41,719 nt of DNA from Glycomyces albidus (GTDB lineage: Bacteria; Actinomycetota; Actinomycetes; Mycobacteriales; Micromonosporaceae): positions 1 to 41,719 of the forward strand of contig NZ_WIAO01000041.1 of NCBI RefSeq assembly GCF_009451885.1, given 5' to 3'. Positions 26,393 through 34,927 of the stretch are shown here, one piece after another. Position numbers and translations under genes: made by a program. The notes under the pieces are model-generated. The model made no database searches and was not told the DNA's origin. It saw only the letters and a program-made list of their open reading frames with translations. Each line of letters begins with the position of its first letter. Positions within the stretch are counted from its first letter, which is position 1.

Positions 26393-28291
26393 GTGCCCCC
26401 CACACGCCTCGCCAAGCCCCGCTCCGACCACCGCCTGGCCGCCCTCGCCTTCATGACCGGTGTGCTCGCCGTCCTCGTCTTCACCTGCTACGTCGGCGGC
26501 ACCGCCACCGACTCCCGCCTCGCCGCACCCGACCCCTTCCCGGCCCTGCCCGAAGCCGAACCGCCCGCCTACCGCGACGACGGCACCCTCCTCCTCGTCT
26601 GCACCGCCGACGCCGAAGACTTCACCGAACGCAACGCCGGCGTCAACTACAACGACCGCATCGTGAACGAGCGCCTCCAAGAGGACTGCCTCGCCGACGG
26701 CCACCGCGACCTGCCCGCCGCCGTCGCCGCCGCCGAACCCGGCACCCGCATCCAGATCCTCCCCGGCCACTACACCGTCGACACCGCGATCACCGTCGAA
26801 ACCCCCGACCTCCAGATCGAAGGCCTCGGCGACACCCCCGACGACGTCCAGATCTCCGCCCGCTTCAACGCCGACACCGTCCTCACCGCCCACGCCGCCT
26901 CCGGCCTCCACCTCAGCGGCATCGCCTTCGGCCAGGCCCGCAGCGCCGCCCTCCGCCTCACCGCCGTCGAAAGCGCCGCCCTCGACGGCGTCGCCGCCTT
27001 CCAGAGCGACGGCGCCGGCCTCCACATCGCCGACTCCACCGGCATCGCCCTCACCGGCTGCCGCGCCGAAGCCGCCGACACCGCCGGCATCCTCATCGAG
27101 AACTCCAGCGCCGACGTCACCGCCTGCGAAGCCACCGGCAACACCGCCGGAATCGAGATCCGCGGCACCGACACCACCGCCACCGCCACCGCGAACCGCC
27201 TGCACGGCAACACCACCGGACTCGTCATCGCCGACACCGGCCCCACCGCCGACGTCACCGCCACCGACAACGTCCTCTACGGCAACAACACCGACCACTA
27301 CCACCGCCTCGGCACCGCCGCCTGCGACGACCCCGCCACCCGCGACTGGGCCGACGGCGTCCTCTGCCCCGACCGCACCTACCCCTCCGGCGTCGGCCTC
27401 CTCCTCGCCGACGCCACCGGCACCACCGTCACCGCCAACCGCATCTGGGACCAGCAGACCGCCGCCATCGCCGCCTGGGGCACCCCCGGCCAGGAAAGCG
27501 GCCTCGGCGGCGACCGCAACACCTTCAGCGACAACACCTTCGGTATCCGCGACGACGGCGCCCGCCACCGCAACCGCCTCGACCTCTGGTGGGACGGCAC
27601 CGGCGTCGGCAACTGCTTCGACGAACCCGGCACCCACCGCACCGCCCCCGCCGTCCTCCCCGCCTGCGGCACCGACGCCGCCCGCATCATCGGCGACCCG
27701 CTCCGCTCCCTCAAAGCCTGGGAATGCGGCCTCCAGAGCACCGACGACCTCTCCGCCACCTGCGACTGGCTCGGCGCCCAGTTCACCGACCGCCTCGAAT
27801 TCCAGGCCGCCGTCGCCTTCGCCGCCGCCCTCCTCTTCCTCGCCGGCGCCGGCTGGCTCGCCGCCGCCCGCTCCCCGAACCCGCCGCGCGCCGGCGCCAT
27901 GACCTTCTCCGCCATAGCGACCGGCTGCGGCGCCCTCCTCTTCGTCCTCGCCGTCTGGTCCGGCCGTGCCGACCACGAAGCCCTCGCCGTCGCCCTCTGG
28001 GGCGCCGGCTGGCTCCTCGCCGGACGCTCCTGGTCCAGCTCCGGCCTGCGCCTCCTCGGTGGCTTCACCGCCATCATCGGCGGCCTCGCCGTCCTCGACG
28101 CGATCGACCGCGGCATCGCCACCCTCGCCCCCATGCCCGTCTCCCCCGCCTGGCTCTGGATCGCGCTCCTCCCCTTGTGGACGCTCATCGTCCTCGGCGC
28201 GGCCTTCGGCCCCCGCCGCCGCCCCGAAGCGCCCGTGCAGATCGAACGCACACCCGTCACCGCACCCTCGCACGACCGCTGGGACTGGTAG
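26393..28291 (+). CDS. Membrane-anchored right-handed parallel beta-helix protein
   Basis: A 632-residue protein: one N-terminal helix (about 17-40), an extracellular part, and four or five C-terminal helices (about 475-620). The extracellular part has coils with Gly-x-x-hydrophobic rhythm, such as GLHLSGIAFGQA, GIALTGCRAEAADTAGILIENS and VTATDNVLYGNN, the pattern of NosD/pectate-lyase-like beta-helices that bind or cut polysaccharides. A Cys-rich segment (WECGL to ATCDWLG) precedes the first C-terminal helix. The GTG start at 26393 is set by a promoter that makes a leaderless transcript; longer frames upstream run through the terminator region. Codon use is extremely C-ended. The role is unknown; cell-surface glycan binding is inference. 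Confidence 0.75.
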   Translation: MPPTRLAKPRSDHRLAALAFMTGVLAVLVFTCYVGGTATDSRLAAPDPFPALPEAEPPAYRDDGTLLLVCTADAEDFTERNAGVNYNDRIVNERLQEDCLADGHRDLPAAVAAAEPGTRIQILPGHYTVDTAITVETPDLQIEGLGDTPDDVQISARFNADTVLTAHAASGLHLSGIAFGQARSAALRLTAVESAALDGVAAFQSDGAGLHIADSTGIALTGCRAEAADTAGILIENSSADVTACEATGNTAGIEIRGTDTTATATANRLHGNTTGLVIADTGPTADVTATDNVLYGNNTDHYHRLGTAACDDPATRDWADGVLCPDRTYPSGVGLLLADATGTTVTANRIWDQQTAAIAAWGTPGQESGLGGDRNTFSDNTFGIRDDGARHRNRLDLWWDGTGVGNCFDEPGTHRTAPAVLPACGTDAARIIGDPLRSLKAWECGLQSTDDLSATCDWLGAQFTDRLEFQAAVAFAAALLFLAGAGWLAAARSPNPPRAGAMTFSAIATGCGALLFVLAVWSGRADHEALAVALWGAGWLLAGRSWSSSGLRLLGGFTAIIGGLAVLDAIDRGIATLAPMPVSPAWLWIALLPLWTLIVLGAAFGPRRRPEAPVQIERTPVTAPSHDRWDW

Positions 28292-28303
28292 CGCCCGATC
28301 GCG

Positions 28304-28315
28304 TACTGTAGCCCC
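28304..28315 (+). promoter_or_regulatory. -10 box of a leaderless promoter
   Basis: TACTGT at 28304-28309, six bases before ATG at 28316. Confidence 0.5.
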
Positions 28316-28516
28316 ATGACTTGGACCTGGAAGCTCGAAGACGCCGACGGCAACGCCATCGAAACCCCCGACAGCGACCTTGGCAGTCAAGGCGACGCGG
28401 AGTCGTGGCTGGGCGAGCGCTGGCGCGAGTTCGCCGACCAGGGCGCGACCACCGCGGTCCTCCTCGAGGACGGCAAGACCGTCTACCGCATGGACCTCAG
28501 CCCGGCGGAGGAGTAG
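28316..28516 (+). CDS. Small acidic protein of unknown function
   Basis: A 66-residue, acidic protein without membrane segment: MTWTWKLEDADG at the start, SWLGERWREF in the centre, AVLLEDGKTVYRMDL near the end. The pattern of short strands with conserved Trp resembles a small actinobacterial family of uncharacterised proteins, but I cannot name it. It lies 24 bases after the beta-helix gene with its own -10 box and is followed within 65 bases by the AAA+ gene. Confidence 0.65.
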   Translation: MTWTWKLEDADGNAIETPDSDLGSQGDAESWLGERWREFADQGATTAVLLEDGKTVYRMDLSPAEE

Positions 28517-28566
28517 GACGGGCCCCGGCCGGGAGGCGAGCGTCGCCGTTCGGCACCGGGCCGTAA

Positions 28567-28579
28567 TAGGCTGGGCCGC
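28567..28579 (+). promoter_or_regulatory. -10 box of a leaderless promoter
   Basis: TAGGCT at 28567-28572, seven bases before GTG at 28580. Confidence 0.5.
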
Positions 28580-30886
28580 GTGACCGAACCAGGCACCCTC
28601 ACACTCACCGCCACCCGCGCCCGCGCGGCGCTCGACGCGCGGCGCGGCATCGTCCGGCTCCACCCCGAAGCCCTCACCGCTCTGGGCCTGCGCCCCGGCG
28701 ACGCCGTCGGGATCACCGGGCGGCGCTCGACGGCCGCGATCGCGCTCGAAGCCGACCGGTACGCGTCCCGCCGCGCCCTCTACGCCGACGACCTCACCCT
28801 CGGCAACATCGGGGCCCGCGACGGCGACCCGGTGCGGCTCGCCGCCGTCGACCTGGAGGCCGCCGACCGGGTGGTCCTGTCCGGCCCGGCGTCGGCGGTG
28901 GCCGTGGTCGACCCGGACACGCTGCGGCTCGCGCTCCTGTCGAAGGTCGTGTGCGAGGGCGACGACGTGTCGCTCCTGCCGATCGAGCTCGGCTCCTCGG
29001 CGCGCGAAGCGGTCACCGCGACCCGGCGCACCCTCAACAACACGCTCGGCATGGGCTGGACCACCATGGTGCTCAACGTGGTCGAGGCCAGCCCCGCCCG
29101 CGGCGCCATGATCACCTCCGACACCCGCGTCGAATGGGCGAGCACGGCCCGCCCCGCCGCGGAGGCCTCCGCGGCCCTGCCGCCGTCTCCGGGCCGCGCC
29201 GCGCGCATGCCGGCCTCCTACGGCGGCACCGCCGCCCGGCCCCGAACCGAGCCCCGTGCCGAGTCCCGCTCCGAGCTGCGTCCCGCACCGGCGGACTCCC
29301 GTGCGCCCGAGGCGGTCCCGGGGCTCGCGGCGATCCCCTACGACGAGCTCGCGGGCGCCAAGATCCCCGCCGAGGAGCTGCGCGAACTGCTCGACCTCGG
29401 CTTCAACCACCGCGAGGTCCTCAAGGTCGTCGGCACCGACATGGCCTTGGGCGTCCTCGTCTCGGGCCCGTCGGGCGCCGGGAAGGCCACGATCGTCCGC
29501 TCGGTCGCCGAGGCGGTCGGCGCGGCCGTCAGCGAGGTCTCCGGCTCCGACCTGGCAGCCCTGGAGGCGAACGCCGCGGCCGACCGGCTCCGCTCGGCCG
29601 TCGCCGCGCTCAGGGTCCCGGGGGTCCTGCTGGTCCGCGGCGTCGAGCACCTGGCCCCCGCCGGGCGCCGGACCCCGTTGGGCACCATGTTCTCCCGCCT
29701 CGTCGAAGAGGTCCTCGCCGAACCGGGCGAGCACGCCGTGGTGTGCACGACCGCCCGGGTCGAGGACGTGGACGCGGCCCTGCGATCGCGCCTCGAACAC
29801 GAGGTCGTCGTCCCGATGCCGGACGCCGAGGCCCGCCGCGACCTCCTCGTCTACTTCACCCGCTCCATGAAGGTCGCCGAAGACGTCAAACTCGAGTCGG
29901 TCGCGCACCGCGCCCCCGGCTACGTCGCCTCCGACCTCGCCGTCATGGTCCGCGAAGCCGGCGTGCGGGCCGCGTTGCGCGCCAAGGACGGCGGCGCCAC
30001 GGCCCTCCAGACCGCCGACTTCGACGGCGCCCTGGAGTCGGTGCGCCCCACGAGCCTCGCCGGCGACTCGGTCGAACTCGGCGGCCTCACCCTCGCCGAC
30101 GTCGGCGGCATGGAGGCCCTGAAGCAGACCCTCACCGAGACGGTCCTGTGGCCGCTGACCTACCCGGACGCCTTCACGCGCCTGGGCATCGACGCCCCGC
30201 GGGGGATCCTCCTGTACGGCCCGCCCGGCTGCGGCAAGACCTACATCGTGCGCGCGGTCGCCGGCGAGGGCCACGCGAACGTCATGAGCATCAAGGGCTC
30301 CGAGCTGCTCAACAAGTGGGTCGGCGAATCGGAGAAGAACGTCCGCGACCTCTTCCGCCGCGCCCGCCAGGCCAGCCCGACCCTGATGTTCTTCGACGAA
30401 CTCGACGCCCTCGCCCCGGTCCGCGGCGGCGGCACCGACGGCGGCACCGCCGACCGGGTGGTGGCCGCGCTCCTGACCGAACTCGACGGGGCCGAGGCCC
30501 TGCGCGACGTCGTCGTCGTGGGCGCGACGAACCGGCCCGACATGATCGACCCGGCCCTGCTGCGCCCGGGCCGCCTCGAACGGCTCGTGTACGTCCCGCC
30601 GCCGGACGCGCGCGGGCGCGCGGACATCCTGCGGGCCAACGCGAAGAACGTGCCGTTCGCCGACGACGTCGACCTCGACGCGGTCGCCGACGAGCTGTGG
30701 CTCTACTCGGCCGCCGACTGCGCCGCGCTCATCCGCGAAGCCGCGCTCACGGCCATGCGCGAATCCCTCGACGCCAGCATCGTCACCGCGGCGCACCTGG
30801 AGCAGGCGATGGAGCGGGTCCGCCCGAGCCTGGACCCCGAGCAGCTCGAGTACCTCGAGAATTACGCCCAGAACCGCGAAGGCTAG
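28580..30886 (+). CDS. Cdc48/p97-like double AAA+ ATPase
   Basis: A 768-residue protein with an N-domain (about 1-185, double-psi barrel style as in Cdc48), a disordered Pro/Ala linker (about 190-245) and two AAA+ domains. D1 has Walker A GPSGAGKA (296-303), but its Walker B position reads VLLVRGVEHL (349-358), without the Asp-Glu pair, and the sensor-1 Asn is replaced (VVCTTARVED). D2 is complete: GPPGCGKT (547-554), FFDELDAL, sensor Asn in GATNRPD, and Arg fingers in LRPGRLER. Such proteins unfold or extract substrates using ATP. D1 probably binds nucleotide without hydrolysing it, with D2 as the motor. The GTG start has TAGGCT seven bases before it. Confidence 0.9.
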   Translation: MTEPGTLTLTATRARAALDARRGIVRLHPEALTALGLRPGDAVGITGRRSTAAIALEADRYASRRALYADDLTLGNIGARDGDPVRLAAVDLEAADRVVLSGPASAVAVVDPDTLRLALLSKVVCEGDDVSLLPIELGSSAREAVTATRRTLNNTLGMGWTTMVLNVVEASPARGAMITSDTRVEWASTARPAAEASAALPPSPGRAARMPASYGGTAARPRTEPRAESRSELRPAPADSRAPEAVPGLAAIPYDELAGAKIPAEELRELLDLGFNHREVLKVVGTDMALGVLVSGPSGAGKATIVRSVAEAVGAAVSEVSGSDLAALEANAAADRLRSAVAALRVPGVLLVRGVEHLAPAGRRTPLGTMFSRLVEEVLAEPGEHAVVCTTARVEDVDAALRSRLEHEVVVPMPDAEARRDLLVYFTRSMKVAEDVKLESVAHRAPGYVASDLAVMVREAGVRAALRAKDGGATALQTADFDGALESVRPTSLAGDSVELGGLTLADVGGMEALKQTLTETVLWPLTYPDAFTRLGIDAPRGILLYGPPGCGKTYIVRAVAGEGHANVMSIKGSELLNKWVGESEKNVRDLFRRARQASPTLMFFDELDALAPVRGGGTDGGTADRVVAALLTELDGAEALRDVVVVGATNRPDMIDPALLRPGRLERLVYVPPPDARGRADILRANAKNVPFADDVDLDAVADELWLYSAADCAALIREAALTAMRESLDASIVTAAHLEQAMERVRPSLDPEQLEYLENYAQNREG

Positions 30887-30896
30887 TCACCGCCGG

Positions 30897-30930
30897 CCCG
30901 CCGGGGTCCGGCCCGGTGGGGCTCGGCGGG
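30897..30930 (+). terminator. Weak hairpin after the AAA+ gene
   Basis: CCCGCCG (30897-30903) pairs with CGGCGGG (30924-30930), starting 11 bases after the stop. GC-only and without a T-tract, so modest support. Confidence 0.35.
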
Positions 30931-31410
30931 CGCGGAGGTCTTGTAGCGCTTCGCTCGCCTGCCGGGGTTTGAGCGGCGGCCTGTGCGCGGGCCGCGTACT
31001 GTCGTTGCGCTGGTGCGGACCTGGTTTCGGCAGCGGTGTGTCGGTCGGTCGTGCACGTCTCCCGGTTCGTGCGATGGCTGTGGTCGTGTGGGCTGGTGTG
31101 GTTCTTGCGGGCGGCCGGCCTCGTCAGGTCGGCCGCCCGCGCATGCTCCGCGCGGAGCGTTCGGACCGGCGGGGACCGCCGCGCGGGCGGCTTCCCGCGC
31201 GCGGTCTCGGTATGGCGACGTTCGCGAATCCCCATCTGTCGCCGCCATCCCGCCGGTCCGGCTGATGACGTTTTTGCTATCCACTACAACAGGCAGGGGC
31301 AGTCAGTGTCGAACGCGAAGAAGCTACTTGTGGATAACGCTGTGTGCTCGTGCGCAACGGGCCCTCGATGCGCCGGACCGACAGGGGAATGAGAGCGGGG
31401 GATCACAAAC
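30931..31410. other. 480-bp region without recognisable gene
   Basis: Both strands carry open frames here, but none has a family signature or a credible start. It holds a perfect 11-bp inverted repeat (31107-31117 with 31130-31140) and one sequence matching a DnaA box, TGTGGATAA at 31329-31337. GT-rich words on the plus strand (31020-31110) differ from neighbouring genes. Confidence 0.45.
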
Positions 31411-31411
31411 G

Positions 31412-31424
31412 AGAGCAGTGCTCT
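31412..31424. promoter_or_regulatory. TetR-type operator 1
   Basis: AGAGCA-G-TGCTCT, a perfect palindrome around one base, 75 bases before the SDR start codon. Confidence 0.65.
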
Positions 31425-31452
31425 TGCAATCTCGGCGAGAGTGTGCGATCGT
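31424..31452 (+). promoter_or_regulatory. Candidate promoter of the SDR gene
   Basis: TTGCAA (31424-31429), 17-bp spacer, GATCGT (31447-31452). It lies exactly between the two operators, so binding at either could block it. Confidence 0.45.
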
Positions 31453-31463
31453 TGTTCTCAACA

Positions 31464-31478
31464 GAGAGCACTGCTCTC
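31464..31478. promoter_or_regulatory. TetR-type operator 2
   Basis: GAGAGCA-C-TGCTCTC, a perfect palindrome. It repeats operator 1 with an opposite central base, 53 bp further on. Confidence 0.65.
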
Positions 31479-31498
31479 GATTGAGAGAGGGAACTCCC

Positions 31499-32440
31499 AT
31501 GACCGACCACGTCATCCTCGGCAAAGGCCAGATCGGCTCCACCGTCGCCTCCATCCTCGCCGCGCGCGGCGAGCGCGTGCGCGTCCTCAGCCGCTCCGGC
31601 GGGCCCGACCTGCCCGGCATCGAGCACATCAAGGTCGACGCCCGCGACGCCGCGGCGCTCACCGCCGCCGCCAAGGGCGCCGACGTCATCTACAACTGCG
31701 CCAACCCCGCCGGCTACCACCAGTGGGCCGACGAGTGGCCGCCCATGTTCGCCGCCATCCTCGCCGCAGCGAAGAACAACGGCGCCGGGCTCGTCAACAC
31801 CGGCAACCTCTACGTCTACGGCCCCGTCACCGAACCCATGACCGAGCGCACCCCGCTCAACTCGCCCGGGCACAAGGGACGGATCCGCATCAGGATGTGG
31901 AACGACGCCATGGCCCTCCACCGTAGCGGCGACATCCGCTTCACCGAAGCCCGCGGCTCCGACTACTTCGGCCCCGGCGCCCTCGCCGACGCCATGCTCG
32001 GCGAGCGCGTCGTCCGACCCGTCGTCGAAGGCAAGGGCGTCACCGTCTTCGGCGACCCCGACGCCCCGCACACCTTCACCTACATCCCCGACGTCGCCCG
32101 CGCCCTCATCCGCCTCGGCGGCGACGACCGCGCCTGGGGCCGCCCCTGGCACGTCCCCTCCGCGCCCGCCGCCTCCCAGCGCGAGATGGTCCAGGCGATG
32201 GCCCGCCTCCTCGGCCGCGGCCCCGTCCGCGTCACCCGGCTGCCCTGGTGGCTCCTCATCCACGTCGTCGGCGCCTTCGCGCCCGCGATGAAGGGCATGA
32301 CCGAGACCCGCCACCAGTGGGACGGCCCCTACATCATGGAGTCCGGGGAATTCACCGACACGTTCGGCGACGAGCCGACCGACACCGACACGGCGCTCGC
32401 CGAAACCCTCGACTGGTGGCGCGCCCGACTTGCGCGGTGA
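31499..32440 (+). CDS. NAD(P)-dependent epimerase/dehydratase (extended SDR)
   Basis: A 313-residue Rossmann-fold protein. The cofactor loop at the N-terminus reads HVILGKGQIGSTVA (GxGxxG). GADVIYNCANP follows strand 4, and LYVYG supplies the Tyr often paired with Lys, though the usual YxxxK is not clean here. ADAMLGERVVRPVVEGKGVTVFGDPDAPHTFTYIPDVARAL is the region where relatives bind substrate (a sugar nucleotide or a small alcohol). GAGGGA precedes the ATG. Twin palindromic operators upstream indicate repression by a TetR-type regulator, which is the usual pattern for drug- or alcohol-induced relatives; that regulator is not encoded next to it. Confidence 0.8.
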   Translation: MTDHVILGKGQIGSTVASILAARGERVRVLSRSGGPDLPGIEHIKVDARDAAALTAAAKGADVIYNCANPAGYHQWADEWPPMFAAILAAAKNNGAGLVNTGNLYVYGPVTEPMTERTPLNSPGHKGRIRIRMWNDAMALHRSGDIRFTEARGSDYFGPGALADAMLGERVVRPVVEGKGVTVFGDPDAPHTFTYIPDVARALIRLGGDDRAWGRPWHVPSAPAASQREMVQAMARLLGRGPVRVTRLPWWLLIHVVGAFAPAMKGMTETRHQWDGPYIMESGEFTDTFGDEPTDTDTALAETLDWWRARLAR

Positions 32441-32451
32441 CGGGAGTTGGC

Positions 32452-32482
32452 GGACAGTTCACCTGGACGCCGACAACTGTCC
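32452..32482. repeat. Inverted repeat between SDR and glycosyltransferase genes
   Basis: GGACAGTT (32452-32459) and AACTGTCC (32475-32482), perfect 8-bp arms with a 15-base spacer, starting 12 bases after the SDR stop. It may be a weak terminator or an operator for the next gene. Confidence 0.4.
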
Positions 32483-32538
32483 ACATGGTCGGAGCGTTCT
32501 TCATACAGAGCCCGCCCGCGCCCACAGGAAGTGAACCC

Positions 32539-33558
32539 ATGCGCCTGTCCCCACGGTCCGCCGCCGCAGCCCTGCGGCGCCGCCTCCGCGACGCCGCCCC
32601 GCGGTCGAAGGAGTTCCTGCACGTCATCGCCACCCGCCATGGGATCGGTGTCTTCGACGAGCAGTGGTTCGCCTACCGGCAGCTCATGATGGAGCACTTG
32701 ACGCTCGCCTCGCTGGACGCCCAGGAGGACCGCGACTTCGTCTGGGTCGTCGCGGTCGACCGCGACATGCCGCCCCGGGCGCGCAAGCGCCTCGACGGCC
32801 TGGCCGAGAGCCGCCCGTACCTCCGCATCGCCGAGACCGAGCTCAAACGCGACTTCGTGCCCGACCTCGCCGCGTGGACCGCCGCGGAGGCCAAGGCCCG
32901 CAAGAAGGGCTGGGTCCTCACCACGCGGCTCGACGACGACGACGCGATCCACCGCGGCCTGGTCGGGCGACTCCGCGAGGAGGCCGCCGCGTACCTCGCC
33001 GGCGGTGGCAGGGCGTCGGTGATCCTCTCGCCCGTGCTCGGCGTGAACTGGGTCCCCGCGAAGGCGGCCGGGCACCGCGCCTACCACCACAGCCCCTCGA
33101 TCGGGCTGAGCCTCCTCGAACGGGCGGAGGACCCGCGCACGGTGTACCGCAACAACCACCGCACCCTCGCGCAGGCCCTCGTCCCCTGGGACTACAACGT
33201 CCGGCACCTCGACGGCGAGACCCCCTGGTGGCTGTACGCCCACACCGGCCTCTCCCATATGCAGAGCGAGGGCAGCGACCGCATGGACAAGGTCGCCGGG
33301 CACCGGCGGGCGTTCAAGCTCGACGCCGCGCGGCTGGCCCCGTTCGGCGTGACCGCCGCCGGGGCGAGGATCATCCGCGAGACCCCCGAACCGGAGGTCA
33401 CCGAGAGCCTCTTCGAACTCAACCGGCGCGGCCTCGACCTGGAGGACGAGATCCACGGCCTCCGGGAGGCCGCGCGCGGCGGCGACGAGGCGGCGCGCGA
33501 GCGCATCGCCGAGCTCCACGCCGAGCGCCGCCGCATCCACGAGCGGCTCGTCCGGTAG
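32539..33558 (+). CDS. Rhamnosyltransferase-like GT-A glycosyltransferase
   Basis: A 339-residue protein of the putative rhamnosyl transferase family. The nucleotide-sugar metal site is in LTTRLDDDDAIH near residue 132, an expanded DxD. Other family marks are FAYRQLMMEHLTLASLDAQ near the start, and later YNVRHLDGETPWWLYAHTG. The C-terminal 55 residues are a charged amphipathic helix (LEDEIHGLREAARGGDEAA), probably coiled coil. There is no signal peptide, so it acts in the cytoplasm on a surface-polymer precursor. AGGAAG precedes the ATG. It ends four bases before the convergent GNAT gene. Confidence 0.8.
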   Translation: MRLSPRSAAAALRRRLRDAAPRSKEFLHVIATRHGIGVFDEQWFAYRQLMMEHLTLASLDAQEDRDFVWVVAVDRDMPPRARKRLDGLAESRPYLRIAETELKRDFVPDLAAWTAAEAKARKKGWVLTTRLDDDDAIHRGLVGRLREEAAAYLAGGGRASVILSPVLGVNWVPAKAAGHRAYHHSPSIGLSLLERAEDPRTVYRNNHRTLAQALVPWDYNVRHLDGETPWWLYAHTGLSHMQSEGSDRMDKVAGHRRAFKLDAARLAPFGVTAAGARIIRETPEPEVTESLFELNRRGLDLEDEIHGLREAARGGDEAARERIAELHAERRRIHERLVR

Positions 33559-33562
33559 GCCG

Positions 33563-34600
33563 CTACGCCGAGGGGGAGCCGAGCTTCTTCTGGAACACCG
33601 CGTTGGCGCCGGCGAGGCGGTACCCGACGGACTCGTTGATGGCGATCATGTGCGTGTTCGCCACGGCGTTGCCGGTCCACACGTACCGCATCCACGGCCG
33701 CATCGAGCACAGCCGCCGCTGGTTCGCGATCTTGAGGATCGTGCCGAGGCGGTGGCCGCGGTAGCGCGGGTCCACGATGGTGTCGCCCTGGAGGCAGTGC
33801 CGCTCGTCGCCGGCCTGGACATGGATCTCGGTGAGCCCGGCGACGTCGCCGCTCTCCTTGTGGATCACGGCGGCCTGGATGTTGAGGACTCCGCGCTGGA
33901 GGCGCTGGCGCTCCCAGGCGCGGACGGTGTCGGCGGTGATGGCGGCCTCCTGGAGGTCCCAGTCTCCCCGGGGCATGTCGGTGTACATGCGGGCGTGGAG
34001 GTAGGCGACGCCTTCGATGATCCGCTGGTTCGGGACCCCGTGGTAGACGGTGAGCTCGAAGCCTTCGGCCCGCTTCCACGACTCGTCCCACAGCCGGTCG
34101 AGCGCGTCGTCGTCGACCGCCGCGAGTTCGCACACGCGCAGGGCGCCTTCGAGGGACCGCTGGTAGCCCTTGGCGATCAGGAACGGCCCGCCGTCGCCGC
34201 GGACGTCGGGGGAGTGCTCGCTCGGCAGGTCGACCCAGCTCGTGAGGCTGGTGCGCCCGTCTTCGAGCGCCCGCTCTTCGGCGTGGCGGAGCAGGGCCGA
34301 GCCGATGCCGCGGCGCCGGGACGCGGGGTGGACGCCGAGCTGGAAGCCGGCGAGGTGGGTGTTGTCGCGGTCGTGGAGGGCGATGCCGAGGTAGCCGAGG
34401 ACCTGGCCGTCGCACACGGCCGCCCAGTGCTCGCGCCGGCTGTCGGGGTCGTGGACGACGAGGCCGACGAGGACCTGGTGCGGGTTGAACGGGCGGAGGC
34501 CCTGGAAGTCGTGCTCGTGCACCGCTTCCTGTGCGGCGAGCCAGGACTCGACGAGGGAGGGGTCCGAGGGGTCCACGGGGACGATGTCGAAGTGCGTCAT
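33563..34600 (-). CDS. Tandem-GNAT acetyltransferase
   Basis: A 345-residue protein with two GNAT domains. The first has QLGVHPASRRRGIGSALL, the acetyl-CoA loop R-R-x-G-I-G; the second has IVDPRYRGHRLGTILK, a matching R-x-x-x-G-x-R-x-G. Fusions of this shape resemble mycothiol synthase MshD and related actinobacterial two-domain enzymes, but key MshD residues cannot be confirmed. The substrate is unknown. ATG at 34600 begins MTHFDIVPVD, the natural start of the first domain; an in-frame ATG at 34735 would add a basic, low-complexity stretch. CAGGCT lies six bases before 34600, suggesting a leaderless start, though a stronger promoter is at 34826-34853. Confidence 0.8.
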   Translation of the reverse strand: MTHFDIVPVDPSDPSLVESWLAAQEAVHEHDFQGLRPFNPHQVLVGLVVHDPDSRREHWAAVCDGQVLGYLGIALHDRDNTHLAGFQLGVHPASRRRGIGSALLRHAEERALEDGRTSLTSWVDLPSEHSPDVRGDGGPFLIAKGYQRSLEGALRVCELAAVDDDALDRLWDESWKRAEGFELTVYHGVPNQRIIEGVAYLHARMYTDMPRGDWDLQEAAITADTVRAWERQRLQRGVLNIQAAVIHKESGDVAGLTEIHVQAGDERHCLQGDTIVDPRYRGHRLGTILKIANQRRLCSMRPWMRYVWTGNAVANTHMIAINESVGYRLAGANAVFQKKLGSPSA

Positions 34601-34825
34601 GGCCCGAGCCTGGCAGAGGACCGCGGTGCGGGGCAAGCCGATAGCGCGCAGCCGCGGCGGGAAGGTTTGGGGGAGCGGGGTTCCGGTAATCCGTCGACCG
34701 GGGGCGGTTGGTCGGGAGACCGCAGTTCCTGACACCGGCTGGCGCTGCTCGACACGTTCTAGCCCCAGGACTCGCAGTCAACCGGGTGAGTGGCGACAGG
34801 ACATCTGCGGCCTCCCGCACAAGAA

Positions 34826-34853
34826 TTCTTACTCATTCAGTGAATACGGTCAA
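34826..34853 (-). promoter_or_regulatory. Promoter with palindromes, upstream of the GNAT gene
   Basis: Minus-strand TTGACC (34848-34853) is followed after 16-17 bases by TAAGAA/AAGAAT. AAGAATTCTT (34821-34830) overlaps the -10 and ATTCA-G-TGAAT (34834-34844) fills the spacer, so a repressor could block it. It would give a leader of about 220 bases. Confidence 0.45.
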
Positions 34854-34872
34854 GACCCGAACTTGGCTTCTT

Positions 34873-34892
34873 TTTGTCGGGTACCCGACAAA
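34873..34892. repeat. Perfect 20-bp palindrome
   Basis: TTTGTCGGGT followed directly by its complement ACCCGACAAA, no spacer. In an AT-rich stretch after the threonine synthase terminator; probably a protein-binding site. Confidence 0.65.
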
Positions 34893-34927
34893 GACCTTCA
34901 CATCGGTCACTGAGAGTGATAATTTCA

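Noticed and set aside
26291..30796. 1501-residue minus-strand open frame
   Set aside because: It is the shadow of C-ended codons in the beta-helix, 66-residue and AAA+ genes. Its sequence is low-complexity and it runs through leaderless promoters of real genes.
31329..31337. Perfect DnaA box, possible origin
   Set aside because: One isolated box without an AT-rich unwinding element, other boxes, or dnaA/dnaN nearby.
30983..31498. N-terminal extension of the SDR
   Set aside because: The frame is open, but the region holds the twin operators and promoter, and the Rossmann loop starts right after the ATG at 31499.
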